Of a DNA stretch of 64,000 nucleotides, positions 20,173 to 29,779 are shown piece by piece; within the stretch, counting starts at the first letter, position 1, and each line of letters starts with the position of its first letter. Made by a program: the position numbers and the translations under genes. A model generated the notes under the pieces. It was not told the DNA's origin. It did no database searches and saw nothing but the letters and a program-made list of their open reading frames with translations. This DNA is from Bacteroidales bacterium (lineage in GTDB: Bacteria; Bacteroidota; Bacteroidia; Bacteroidales; UBA12077). Location: positions 1-64,000 of the forward strand of contig WTBR01000081.1 of assembly GCA_013138975.1 (NCBI GenBank), read 5' to 3'.

Positions 20173-21954
20173 ATGATAACATTTGATTTAATAGTTGTTT
20201 TTATTGTAATCTTATTTATTCTTATTTCCTTATATAAGGAAATAATTGGAGCGACTTTTGCATTTGTTATCGCTGTTGTAACCCTCGGTTTTTTTGGAAT
20301 ATTAACTCCACGAGAAATATTAAATGGTTTTGCAAACGAGCAACTAGCCGTAATTTTATTATTACTTCTGTTAGGTGATATTATTAAACAAACTGCAATT
20401 GTTGAACTTTTATTCGATAGATTTTTCAAATCAGCAAAGAGTTATCGAGGTTTTTTGAGTCGAATGACTTTAATTATTGCCGGATTTTCTGCTTTTTTGA
20501 ACAACACACCTTTAGTGGCAGTTATGATGCCTTATGTTAACAGTTGGTGTAAACGAAATGAGATTTCTCCTTCAAAATTTCTGATGCCATTATCATATGC
20601 AGCCATTCTTGGAGGTTGTGCTACATTAATAGGTACTTCTACAAACCTTATTGTTAACGGAATGGTTGTTGATCAAACTATTATTCCCGGACTGGATTCA
20701 TTAAATATATTTGATTTTGCTTTTGTTGGAGTTCCAATGATATTGATCGGATTTTTATATTTATTATTCTTTGGAGAAAAATTATTACCAGTTAAAGATG
20801 ATATTATTGATGAGTTTTCGAAAAATACACGCGAGTACTTGGTTGAAGCAGAAATTCGAAAAAACTCTCAGTTAATTGGAAAAACAATAGAAGAAGCAGG
20901 TTTAAGAAATTTAAAAGGATTGTTTCTGGTTGAAATAATTAGAAAATCGTTTAAAATTTCTTCCGTAAAGCCAAATATAATTTTACAACAAGACGATTTA
21001 TTAATATTTGCGGGAGACACAGAAACTATTGCAGAAATGGTCGATTCTGATTTAGGATTAAGATTACCTTCGGTTGGAATGTTATTTAAGAAAAAGCAAA
21101 CAGAGGTGGTTGAAATAGTTATTTCGCACAACTCCGCAATGATTAATAAAACAGTAAAAGAGATTCGTTTTAGAGCCAGTTTTGATGCTGCTGTAATTGC
21201 TGTTCATCGTAATGGAGAAAAAATATCGGGTAAAATTGGTGAGATTATAATTAAAGCCGGTGATGTATTATTATTATTTGCCGGAGCAGATTTTGTAAGT
21301 AGATCAAACCATGCATTAGATTTTTACTTTATTTCTAAAGTGAAAGATTTTCAAAAACTTGAGCCTTATAAAATATGGACACTTTTAGGAGGAACCTTAT
21401 TAATTATCTTTTTAGCAGCTTTTAAAATTGTTTCATTATTCATGGGGCTAATTGTTTTAATTATGGTTGTTTTAGCTATGAAAATAGTAAATCCAAAAGA
21501 ACTACATAAAGCAGTTGATTATAAGTTAGCTCTGATAATTGCAATGTCGCTTGCTTTAGGTACTGCAATGATAAAATCCGGTGCAGCCGAGTTGTTTGCA
21601 GAGACTTTAATAACAGTATTTCTGCCCTTAGGTAAGGTCGGATTGTTAGTAGGGATCTATATAATTACTTCATTTCTTGCTGCCTATATTACAAATGTAG
21701 CTGCTGTAGCTATTATTTTCCCGATATCATTAACAATGGCAGTAAATCTTAATTTACCACCAATGCCATTTATTCTTGTGGTTTCCTTTGCCGCTGCTGC
21801 AAACTTCATGACACCAATAGGTTATCAAACAAATTTAATGGTATATGGCCCCGGAGGATATTCTTTTAAAGATTTCTTTAGGGTGGGGTTTCCTTTAACA
21901 ATTATATACATGATTGTTACAGTAACCGTTTTAAGTTTAAAATACTTTATCTAG
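20173..21954 (+). CDS. SLC13-family permease with two RCK_C/TrkA-C domains
   Basis: Multiple TM segments, NNTPLVAVMMPYV, TLIGTSTNLIVNG; central regulatory domains. Confidence 0.92.
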   Translation: MITFDLIVVFIVILFILISLYKEIIGATFAFVIAVVTLGFFGILTPREILNGFANEQLAVILLLLLLGDIIKQTAIVELLFDRFFKSAKSYRGFLSRMTLIIAGFSAFLNNTPLVAVMMPYVNSWCKRNEISPSKFLMPLSYAAILGGCATLIGTSTNLIVNGMVVDQTIIPGLDSLNIFDFAFVGVPMILIGFLYLLFFGEKLLPVKDDIIDEFSKNTREYLVEAEIRKNSQLIGKTIEEAGLRNLKGLFLVEIIRKSFKISSVKPNIILQQDDLLIFAGDTETIAEMVDSDLGLRLPSVGMLFKKKQTEVVEIVISHNSAMINKTVKEIRFRASFDAAVIAVHRNGEKISGKIGEIIIKAGDVLLLFAGADFVSRSNHALDFYFISKVKDFQKLEPYKIWTLLGGTLLIIFLAAFKIVSLFMGLIVLIMVVLAMKIVNPKELHKAVDYKLALIIAMSLALGTAMIKSGAAELFAETLITVFLPLGKVGLLVGIYIITSFLAAYITNVAAVAIIFPISLTMAVNLNLPPMPFILVVSFAAAANFMTPIGYQTNLMVYGPGGYSFKDFFRVGFPLTIIYMIVTVTVLSLKYFI

Positions 21955-21969
21955 ATTAAAAAATATAAA

Positions 21970-22761
21970 ATGAAATCAAAATTAGAAATCGCAATAAGGG
22001 CAGCTTTATTAGCTGGTAAAGAAATATTAGAAGTTTATAATACCAATGATTTTGAGATAAAATTAAAGTCAGATGATTCTCCTTTAACATTAGCCGACCA
22101 AAAAGCACATAAAATAATTGTTGAGCATTTATTAGAAACAAACATTCCAATTTTAAGCGAAGAGGGAAGAGATATTCCATATCAGGAAAGATCGAATTGG
22201 GACATGTATTGGCTAGTTGATCCTTTGGATGGAACAAAAGAATTTATTAAACGAAATGGAGAGTTTACAGTTAATATAGCCTTAATAGAAAAAGGTACTC
22301 CGATAATGGGAGTTATTTATGTTCCTGTAACCAAAGACCTTTATTATAGCACAAAAGAACAAGGAGCATTTAAAGCCATAAATATTGATTCTGATTCTGA
22401 AGTAAATTCAATATTTCAATTTGGACTTAAAATACCATTCGTATTAGAGAATGAAAATTTTACGGCAGTTGGTAGCCGTTCTCACATGAATGAAGAAACA
22501 GAAACCTTTATTGCAAAATTAAAAGAGGAGCATGGAGATGTTGAATTTATCTCTAAAGGCAGTTCATTAAAAATATGCATGGTTGCAGAAGGTATTGCAA
22601 ATGTTTATCCACGCTTTGCACCAACCATGGAATGGGATACAGCAGCGGGTCATGCAATTGCACTTGGTGCAGGGTGCACAGTTACACAAGCCGATGAAAA
22701 AACAGCTTTAGTTTATAATAAAGAAGACTTATTAAATCCTTGGTTTATTATAAAGCGCTGA
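21970..22761 (+). CDS. cysQ: 3'(2'),5'-bisphosphate nucleotidase
   Basis: LVDPLDGTKEFIKRNGEFTVNIALIE; FAPTMEWDTAAGHAI. Confidence 0.93.
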   Translation: MKSKLEIAIRAALLAGKEILEVYNTNDFEIKLKSDDSPLTLADQKAHKIIVEHLLETNIPILSEEGRDIPYQERSNWDMYWLVDPLDGTKEFIKRNGEFTVNIALIEKGTPIMGVIYVPVTKDLYYSTKEQGAFKAINIDSDSEVNSIFQFGLKIPFVLENENFTAVGSRSHMNEETETFIAKLKEEHGDVEFISKGSSLKICMVAEGIANVYPRFAPTMEWDTAAGHAIALGAGCTVTQADEKTALVYNKEDLLNPWFIIKR

Positions 22762-22874
22762 TTATAGAATAACTAACAAAAATTTCAACCTTTTTAGTAA
22801 TAATGTCCTATTATTAAATAAAGTCTTTTGAATAATCAATTGAAATTATTTATTAATCAATAAAAAACAAATTT

Positions 22875-23639
22875 ATGGACATTAGAATTGGTATGTTTTT
22901 GAAATTAGGAAGTTATGAGAATATTAGAGATTTGTATGAGAATGGAACAGTCTATTTGAATACAATTCAATATTTTAGAAATCTTGAAGATAACGAACTT
23001 CGTGGAGATAATTATGAAGATTCAACAAGGATTGTAAACTCACTTCCAAGAACCTTTGCTATACCAGAGATTGACAAAGAGTTTAAAAAAGAAAAAAATA
23101 CCCAAATAAATATTTCTTATCCAAATGTAAGTTTTATGTCAGATAATGTTAATCAATTCAATAAAAAAAATAAAAGAAAGGTAAAGTCAATTATAATTAC
23201 ATTCGTTATGGGAGTAATAATTGCAGTTACTGCTGGACTTATACTTGATTATATACAAAAAGAGAATAAAGAGCCAGAAATTACAACAGAAAATGACAAT
23301 TCTGAAAATACAATTATATTTTCCCGAAAAGCTCCCATAGTAGTCTTTAATAATGGAAAAAAAGGAGAGGTCGAATATTCAATAAGTCTTCTTATTATTG
23401 ATACCCTCATTGTCAAATCATATCAAGTTTTTGGTGAGCCTGAAAAAGCCCAGAATTATCTTCTTAACCGAATAAGAAATGAAATAATAAAGGAAATGGA
23501 AAGGGTGTCTCTTGAATATGCAAGGAAAAAAAGAGATGAAATTGAAGATAAAATTTTAAGATCAACTTATAAAGATCAAATAAGATGCGGATATTCAATA
23601 ATTTCACTGAATATTAATGAAATTAAAACCAGTGGCTAA
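22875..23639 (+). CDS. Membrane protein with unknown N-terminal module, one TM and SPFH-like C-terminal region
   Basis: N-term IRDLYENGTVYLNTIQYFRNLEDNELRGDNYED; TM IIITFVMGVIIAVTAGLIL; C-term ERVSLEYARKKRDEIEDKILRSTYKDQIRCGYSIISLNINEI. Confidence 0.5.
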   Translation: MDIRIGMFLKLGSYENIRDLYENGTVYLNTIQYFRNLEDNELRGDNYEDSTRIVNSLPRTFAIPEIDKEFKKEKNTQINISYPNVSFMSDNVNQFNKKNKRKVKSIIITFVMGVIIAVTAGLILDYIQKENKEPEITTENDNSENTIIFSRKAPIVVFNNGKKGEVEYSISLLIIDTLIVKSYQVFGEPEKAQNYLLNRIRNEIIKEMERVSLEYARKKRDEIEDKILRSTYKDQIRCGYSIISLNINEIKTSG

Positions 23640-23993
23640 TAAACAGTTGCTTTAAGAGTTGACCCAAATTATTTTAAGCTTATCGTGGATTGGTATTATC
23701 TTATGGAAATCTATGTATAGGAAGTGATGTTAATTGTGTCAACGCATTGAAAGTTATTGATAAAATTAGAATAAAATTCCCTGACGAAGATATTTCTGAC
23801 TTAATAGATGTAGAACTGAGAATAAAAGAAAAACTTGAAATTAATTAGTTATAAATAAGCTGCTAAAATTCCTAAAATAGAACAATTCAACTAATTTTGA
23901 TAAGAGAATTATTCAAGAAACTTAATTCACTTTCTGACAGTTGTCGCAAATAGAAAAATAATTTACGTTCTGATAATCAAATTATAATTATAT

Positions 23994-24605
23994 TCATTTA
24001 TTCCATAATTGACCTAATCTATTTATTTTGTTTTCTGGGACTGGTTTTATAGAATCTATCGTAATTTTCTTATTCAAAAATTTCAAATTATCTATTTGTG
24101 GAATTTCTACTGTTATAGTTTTATTTCTATTTTTATCACGTAATTCCATCAGTAATCTGCCAAGAGCATTTGTACCAACATAATATTCTCCTTCATCAGT
24201 TGCTCCCCACACTTTATCTTTATCAGTATATTCGACGATAGGTAGATTTTTAGTAAGGTTAAGTATTTTTGTGAAATTTTCTCTGTTTAAATCTAGTTTT
24301 AATTCAATACAAAACTTCATTAATTTAAAACGATTTTCACCCCAATCTTTTCGAGTTTTATCAATATGGTTTCTTCCATATTTTTTAGCAGAAATTGGAC
24401 TTGAAAATTCAATTATTATTTTTTGTATATCTGGATAATCAGGAAAACGTAATGCCTGATAAAATGATTCGACTGTTCTTATTATTGTGTCATTAATCAT
24501 TATTGGATAACCTGGTGCCATATTTGAAAGACCTCCAAATTTACCTTTCGTGTTCTTAAAAGTTATACATTCAAATTTTTTATATTTTCTTTCACTCAGT
24601 GCCAT
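23994..24605 (-). CDS. NADAR (YbiA-like) family protein
   Basis: GGLSNMAPGYPIMINDTIIRTVESFYQALRFPD...KDKVWGATDEGEYYVGTNALGRLLMELRD. Confidence 0.88.
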   Translation of the reverse strand: MALSERKYKKFECITFKNTKGKFGGLSNMAPGYPIMINDTIIRTVESFYQALRFPDYPDIQKIIIEFSSPISAKKYGRNHIDKTRKDWGENRFKLMKFCIELKLDLNRENFTKILNLTKNLPIVEYTDKDKVWGATDEGEYYVGTNALGRLLMELRDKNRNKTITVEIPQIDNLKFLNKKITIDSIKPVPENKINRLGQLWNK

Positions 24606-24610
24606 AGTTT

Positions 24611-25681
24611 TTAGTGATTGCCTCTATTCGTTACAGGAAATAATGGATGCCAATTATTTGTTCCCCACCAATATACAATTGGACATGTATTTGAAATATT
24701 TCTCCAAGTAAAAAAATGACTACCGGTTCCAAGTGTTTTAAAAGCTGGAGGGGTCATGCCTAACGGTCTTAGACTTTGCGCTCTTAAATTATCAATGGAA
24801 TTGATAATTTCAATTCCTTTTGATAACAATATTTGTTCATATCGTTCTCGATTTTCCGCACTTGAAAATAATTCTTCCTTTTTAGGATAATCTGGATTTC
24901 TAAAGGCAAATTTTTTATTCTTCATTTCATATGTTCTTTCAAATGCATTTTCTATAAAGTCTAAAAAAAAATTTCCTTCTTCACTTTCAATTGGGTATAC
25001 AAAATTGAATTTAGGAATGGGATTATAATAAGGATGAATGTATGGATTATTATCGATTTCTGCTACCCGATAAAACTTAAGTCTGTCCTTTAGTTCGAAA
25101 TCCAATTTTTTATCTAATGCAAAACGGACATTTTTTGAACCCCATGTATGTAAAATAAAAAAAGAAGAAATAATTCTAATATCAGATTCTACAAATTCAT
25201 TAGTCCCATACGATTCTATTTCTTCAAGAATATCATTTCGAAAAGTCCCTCCAGAAGCAAGAACATCATCGGTATAAATCCAATGTTTTACCTTTTTTGT
25301 TCCGCATTCACTAATTTTATAATTGTATTTGTCAGATAATAAATCATTAATTAATTTTAGTAATATCTTTTGACTTTTACCATCTTTTTGACAATCAAGA
25401 AAAATAGATTCATCTAAAAAATCATTAACATTTTCATAACCAAAATCTTTTGAGAGTATTTCAAATTCAGTACTAAATATTTCAAGTGTAGTTTCTTTTG
25501 TTAGGTAACTATTTGGTAATAGATGCAGTAATTCTGATAATATGAATTCTTGATCATCTTCATCAAACTGTTCAATCCAACAATGAATGTGATCTTCATT
25601 CATTGGCGAAGTAATCATTTCTATATCACCATTCCTGTATCCTTTGATTATTTCTAATATTTTTTTAACTAAATCGTCCAT
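24611..25681 (-). CDS. Phosphoribosyltransferase-like (PRTase-CE-like) protein
   Basis: HWIYTDDVLASGGTFRNDI resembles a PRTase PRPP-binding loop; GTGSHFFTWRNISNTCPIVYWWG; ends 5 bp before the NADAR start. Confidence 0.65.
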   Translation of the reverse strand: MDDLVKKILEIIKGYRNGDIEMITSPMNEDHIHCWIEQFDEDDQEFILSELLHLLPNSYLTKETTLEIFSTEFEILSKDFGYENVNDFLDESIFLDCQKDGKSQKILLKLINDLLSDKYNYKISECGTKKVKHWIYTDDVLASGGTFRNDILEEIESYGTNEFVESDIRIISSFFILHTWGSKNVRFALDKKLDFELKDRLKFYRVAEIDNNPYIHPYYNPIPKFNFVYPIESEEGNFFLDFIENAFERTYEMKNKKFAFRNPDYPKKEELFSSAENRERYEQILLSKGIEIINSIDNLRAQSLRPLGMTPPAFKTLGTGSHFFTWRNISNTCPIVYWWGTNNWHPLFPVTNRGNH

Positions 25682-25830
25682 ATTGTTGTTTTTGTATTGA
25701 TTATATTAACGATCTTATCAATATTCTTATTTATTTTATGGAGTTAATTTATTATTAATTTAATAAAACCATAATATAAACAAAAACAAAAATAAAATTT
25801 GAATTATTAATTCAGTATAATAAACTAAAT

Positions 25831-27051
25831 TTATTTTCTTTCAATCAAGGCTTTATATTGAATATATCTAAGGTATTCTTTTGCAGAGATATCTTCAGAT
25901 ACAATTAAATTTATTTTATTGAATAACTCCAATAATTCAATAACAGTTTCTACTTTTTTATTTAGTTCCATTATAATAAGCTCTTTAGAGTGTTTTAATT
26001 CATCTCTTGTAGCTTTTTCCACTTTACTTTTGACTAAGAATTTTATTTGATCAGGAGATTTAATATTTGTAATTTTCTGAATATCTTGATATAATTCTTT
26101 ATGAATACTTTCGGTATTAATAATATTTGTCAGTTCTAAAAGCGCATTTTTAGGTTTTTGACTATGTTTTATTGTTAAAATTTTGGATTTAATGTCTTTT
26201 GGTTGTATAAAAAGTTCATTTTCGTTATTATCCTTATGTTTAAATATTATCGAACAGATACCTAAGAATTTTAACGCTTCTCTTTTGATCTCATCATTTG
26301 AAACTGCAATTATATTCTTTACATTTCCAATTTTACTTAATTCTTTTATTTCAGAACTTTCAAAAAACATTTTTATATATGATTCATTGAATTCACATAA
26401 ATTCAGTTCATATGTATTTCCAGTAGATATACTTTCGCGATGCAGAGTAAGTAATCCTAACACGACAGCAACATTATTGTCATAGTTGAAGTAATTTCCT
26501 GTGGATATTATTGTTCGTAAATAAAATGAATTATCTTGCTTGTCATGCAATAATCTATATTTTCGTATATTATTTTTTACTTTTTTAAGGAGTTCAAGAT
26601 TTTCTTTTACAATGCTTTTATGTCCATTTTTAATTAAACTACTTGCATATCTATCCATTTGATAAAGCCCAATGAAAAAATCCTTTTTAGCTGAATAAAT
26701 AGGCACTGTGACTAATCTATTTAGTTTTAAATCTTCTAAATATTCATTGTTTTCAATTTCTTCAAAATTTATTGTAAATTCGTCATTATTGTAAACACTA
26801 ATATTTTCAAAGTTACTTACAAAATCAACCTTATAATATTTGTTTTTAATACCTTTCATTATAGCTACTAGAGTAGAAGCTCCCTTTATATCAATAAAAT
26901 CATCTGATGTATCATCAATTTCAAGCAGATTAATTATTTGAGCATAGTAATCATTATCCTTAATTAATTCAAGAAGTTTTTTTAGTTCAATACCGTCATC
27001 ATCAACTGGTATATTTTTTTTTGTTAGCGATCTTTTTTTGAAGTCTTCCAT
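25831..27051 (-). CDS. Hypothetical protein, co-oriented with the PRTase-NADAR pair
   Basis: Complete 406-aa ORF; no family recognised. Confidence 0.6.
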   Translation of the reverse strand: MEDFKKRSLTKKNIPVDDDGIELKKLLELIKDNDYYAQIINLLEIDDTSDDFIDIKGASTLVAIMKGIKNKYYKVDFVSNFENISVYNNDEFTINFEEIENNEYLEDLKLNRLVTVPIYSAKKDFFIGLYQMDRYASSLIKNGHKSIVKENLELLKKVKNNIRKYRLLHDKQDNSFYLRTIISTGNYFNYDNNVAVVLGLLTLHRESISTGNTYELNLCEFNESYIKMFFESSEIKELSKIGNVKNIIAVSNDEIKREALKFLGICSIIFKHKDNNENELFIQPKDIKSKILTIKHSQKPKNALLELTNIINTESIHKELYQDIQKITNIKSPDQIKFLVKSKVEKATRDELKHSKELIIMELNKKVETVIELLELFNKINLIVSEDISAKEYLRYIQYKALIERK

Positions 27052-27601
27052 AATATTGATTTTTATTATTTAAAAATTTTCAAACAAGGATTTAGTAAAG
27101 TAATGAAAAATTGTACTATAATCAGAAAAACGAATGTATAATAAAAATAAAACAATGTCAAACAATATCAAGACTCTGTTGAAAAGTTTATATAGTAATA
27201 AATTGTTATAAATATCAGTATGTCAGTGTAAAGAGTAGGTTGTATTAAGTTTTATCTTTATTGTTGTTCTATTTAGTGTTGATAAGTATCTTATTAATAT
27301 TAGTCGTTAATTGTATTTTAATTTTGCTCTTTCGAGCAATAAGGATTTCCCCTCTTTAAAAAAATATTTTTAGTTTTTTATGGTTAAATAATCTAGGAAC
27401 TTGACAAGTCCGTTTTTTGTGTGCATTATTTGTAACACGCCATCAATTAGTAATACCAATTCTTCATCAAAATGTCGTATTTAAAATCTAATCTAAAGTT
27501 CAGAATTGTTAATGCCGTTGCATATTCAATTCATATTAATTTTTACAAATATGACATATTGAATAGTAAACGGCATTTTGTACCTTTATAATAAAAATAT
27601 T

Positions 27602-28411
27602 ATGTTGGATTCAGCAAATGAAATAATTATTAAAAGTTGGTCGCATTTATGTGAGGAAGTTTATCATAATTCTTGGCAGCCCGAATTAGGCAGATACAGA
27701 ACAAACTATGCTTTCCAGGGATTGTCTGATAAAAATTTCATACTTCGAAATGGTTTTAAACGGAATTGTGGGAAGCATAAAGAACTTGAGTATCATATGC
27801 TTCGGAACTTCAGAAAATATGCTCGCACAACTGAACCCGGACTTACAAAAACTCAATGGCAATTATTAGTTTTAGCTCAACATCATGGATTACCAACGCG
27901 ACTATTAGATTGGACTTACTCGCCATTTGTAGCAATGCATTTTGCTACTGCCTCAACTGATAAATTTGATACAGATGGAGTGATTTGGAAGGTTGATTTT
28001 GTGAAAATTAATCGTTCGGCTCCACAATTATTAAAGAAAGCCTTAGATGAAGAAAAATGTAATGCATTTACGGTTGAAATTCTAGAGGAATTAATACCGG
28101 ATTTAAAAGGATTTGACGAATTAGCGGGCGGTCCACATGCAATATTTTTTGAGCCACCATCTATTGATGATCGGATTGTAAATCAATATGCTTTGTTTTC
28201 AGTTATATCAGATTATTATTTAGATTTTGAAGATATTCTATTTAAGGATCCTGAATTGTATAGAAAAATAGTTATTCCTAAAGAATTAAAATGGGAAATT
28301 AGGGATAAGCTTGATCAGGCAAATATTAATGAAAGATTACTATTCCCTGGTTTAGATGGATTAGCAAGTTGGTTGAAACGGCATTACTTATCCAGACAAG
28401 ATATTAATTAG
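27602..28411 (+). CDS. FRG-domain protein
   Basis: YAFQGLSDKNFILRNGFKRN...LLVLAQHHGLPTRLLDWTYSPFVAMHFA. Confidence 0.9.
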   Translation: MLDSANEIIIKSWSHLCEEVYHNSWQPELGRYRTNYAFQGLSDKNFILRNGFKRNCGKHKELEYHMLRNFRKYARTTEPGLTKTQWQLLVLAQHHGLPTRLLDWTYSPFVAMHFATASTDKFDTDGVIWKVDFVKINRSAPQLLKKALDEEKCNAFTVEILEELIPDLKGFDELAGGPHAIFFEPPSIDDRIVNQYALFSVISDYYLDFEDILFKDPELYRKIVIPKELKWEIRDKLDQANINERLLFPGLDGLASWLKRHYLSRQDIN

Positions 28412-28416
28412 TCTTT

Positions 28417-28784
28417 GCAAGAAAACGCCAAATTACTCACATGTTTAATATTAATTTGTGTTCGTGAGCTACGCAAAGTTCTGTGTTACTCTTGTGTTGA
28501 AAACAGTTACTTCGACAAGCTCAGCACATCGCACTTACAAAAGTAAGCTCCTTGGTTTCCAACACTTCGAATTCCGATAGCTCCTTATATTCGCAAGACC
28601 TAACAGGTTTTAATTGATTAACAGGCAATTATATCGAATCGATATTCACTGATTAATGCGAAACCTGTTAGGTCTGATTATTTGATAATCAACTTATTAA
28701 GAAAATACCTGCGGATATCAAGAGCTATCGGAATGTCTTTGACGCTTTCTTATCAAAGACTTTAAAAATAAGTAGTTTTCTTGC
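28417..28784. repeat. Nested inverted-repeat (MITE-like) element
   Basis: Ordered arm pairs GCAAGAAAAC/GTTTTCTTGC, CCGATAGCTC/GAGCTATCGG, AGACCTAACAGGTTT/AAACCTGTTAGGTCT. Confidence 0.75.
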
Positions 28785-28808
28785 TGGTACTAATTAAAAC
28801 AAAGATTT

Positions 28809-29621
28809 TTACTTATTAAATAATCCCGGTATATTTAATAAGTAAGCTGAAAACACAATAATTACTACCATTAATACCCAACGCACAAAATTACTGCCCC
28901 AGCTAATTGCCATTTTGGAACCTACTATTCCGCCAAATACATTTCCTATGGCTGCAATTAATCCTATTCCATAATGTACCTGATCATTCATAATAAAAAT
29001 AGCTAATGCAAAGGGGCTGTATAAAAATACGATCATAACTTTAATGGCATTGGCTTTTACAAGATCGTAGCCTGCATTTAATACGAGTACCGAAAGCATA
29101 AATATTCCTACACCAATATGGATAAATCCTCCGTATAAACCAATAATAAAGAAAAGTAAGAGTTGAATTATTGTGGGTTTAGATTGAATTTTTTGGACTT
29201 GGGTTTTAAGCCATCGTTCCGGTTTGTAAAAAATAAAGAACAACATGATAAGAAGAATTCCTGCTAAAATTTTCTCAAATACAGCTTCGTTTATTTCAGT
29301 TGCAATTTGAGCGCCAATAATCGATCCTATTACAACTGGTAAAGCAAGTTTAAATCCTTTTTTCCAATCTAATGCTTTATGTTTTTTAAAGTTTAAGGTC
29401 GATGCTAGAGTTTGCATTATTACACCTAATCGGATTGTTCCATTTGCAAGGTTTACTGGCAATCCAAGCATCATAAACAGGGAGTATGTAATTACCGTTC
29501 CACTACCTGCGATGGTATTAATAATTCCTACTAAAAACCCTGCAAGAATTAATAATGCTATTATTCCCGGAGAATAAATATCTGCGTTTTTGAGGAAGTC
29601 TAGGGAAATGGTTAGTAGCAT
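28809..29621 (-). CDS. TauE/SafE-family permease
   Basis: Polytopic; GIINTIAGSGTVITYSLFMMLGLPVNLANGTIRLGV. Confidence 0.9.
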   Translation of the reverse strand: MLLTISLDFLKNADIYSPGIIALLILAGFLVGIINTIAGSGTVITYSLFMMLGLPVNLANGTIRLGVIMQTLASTLNFKKHKALDWKKGFKLALPVVIGSIIGAQIATEINEAVFEKILAGILLIMLFFIFYKPERWLKTQVQKIQSKPTIIQLLLFFIIGLYGGFIHIGVGIFMLSVLVLNAGYDLVKANAIKVMIVFLYSPFALAIFIMNDQVHYGIGLIAAIGNVFGGIVGSKMAISWGSNFVRWVLMVVIIVFSAYLLNIPGLFNK

Positions 29622-29725
29622 ATTAACTTATTATTATGTCATTCCCTTGAAAAAGGGAATCTCATTGTACAAAATTTAGAGAGATCCCCAATTAAGTCGG
29701 GGATGACAATTAAAGCAATTAAAAA

Positions 29726-29751
29726 ATCCTGTCTGCATTAACAGACAGGAT
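29726..29751 (-). terminator. Terminator hairpin for the minus-strand gene
   Basis: atcctgtctgcattaacagacaggat, T-run on the minus strand. Confidence 0.65.
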
Positions 29752-29779
29752 AGCAATATTATATAAAAAAACTAATATT

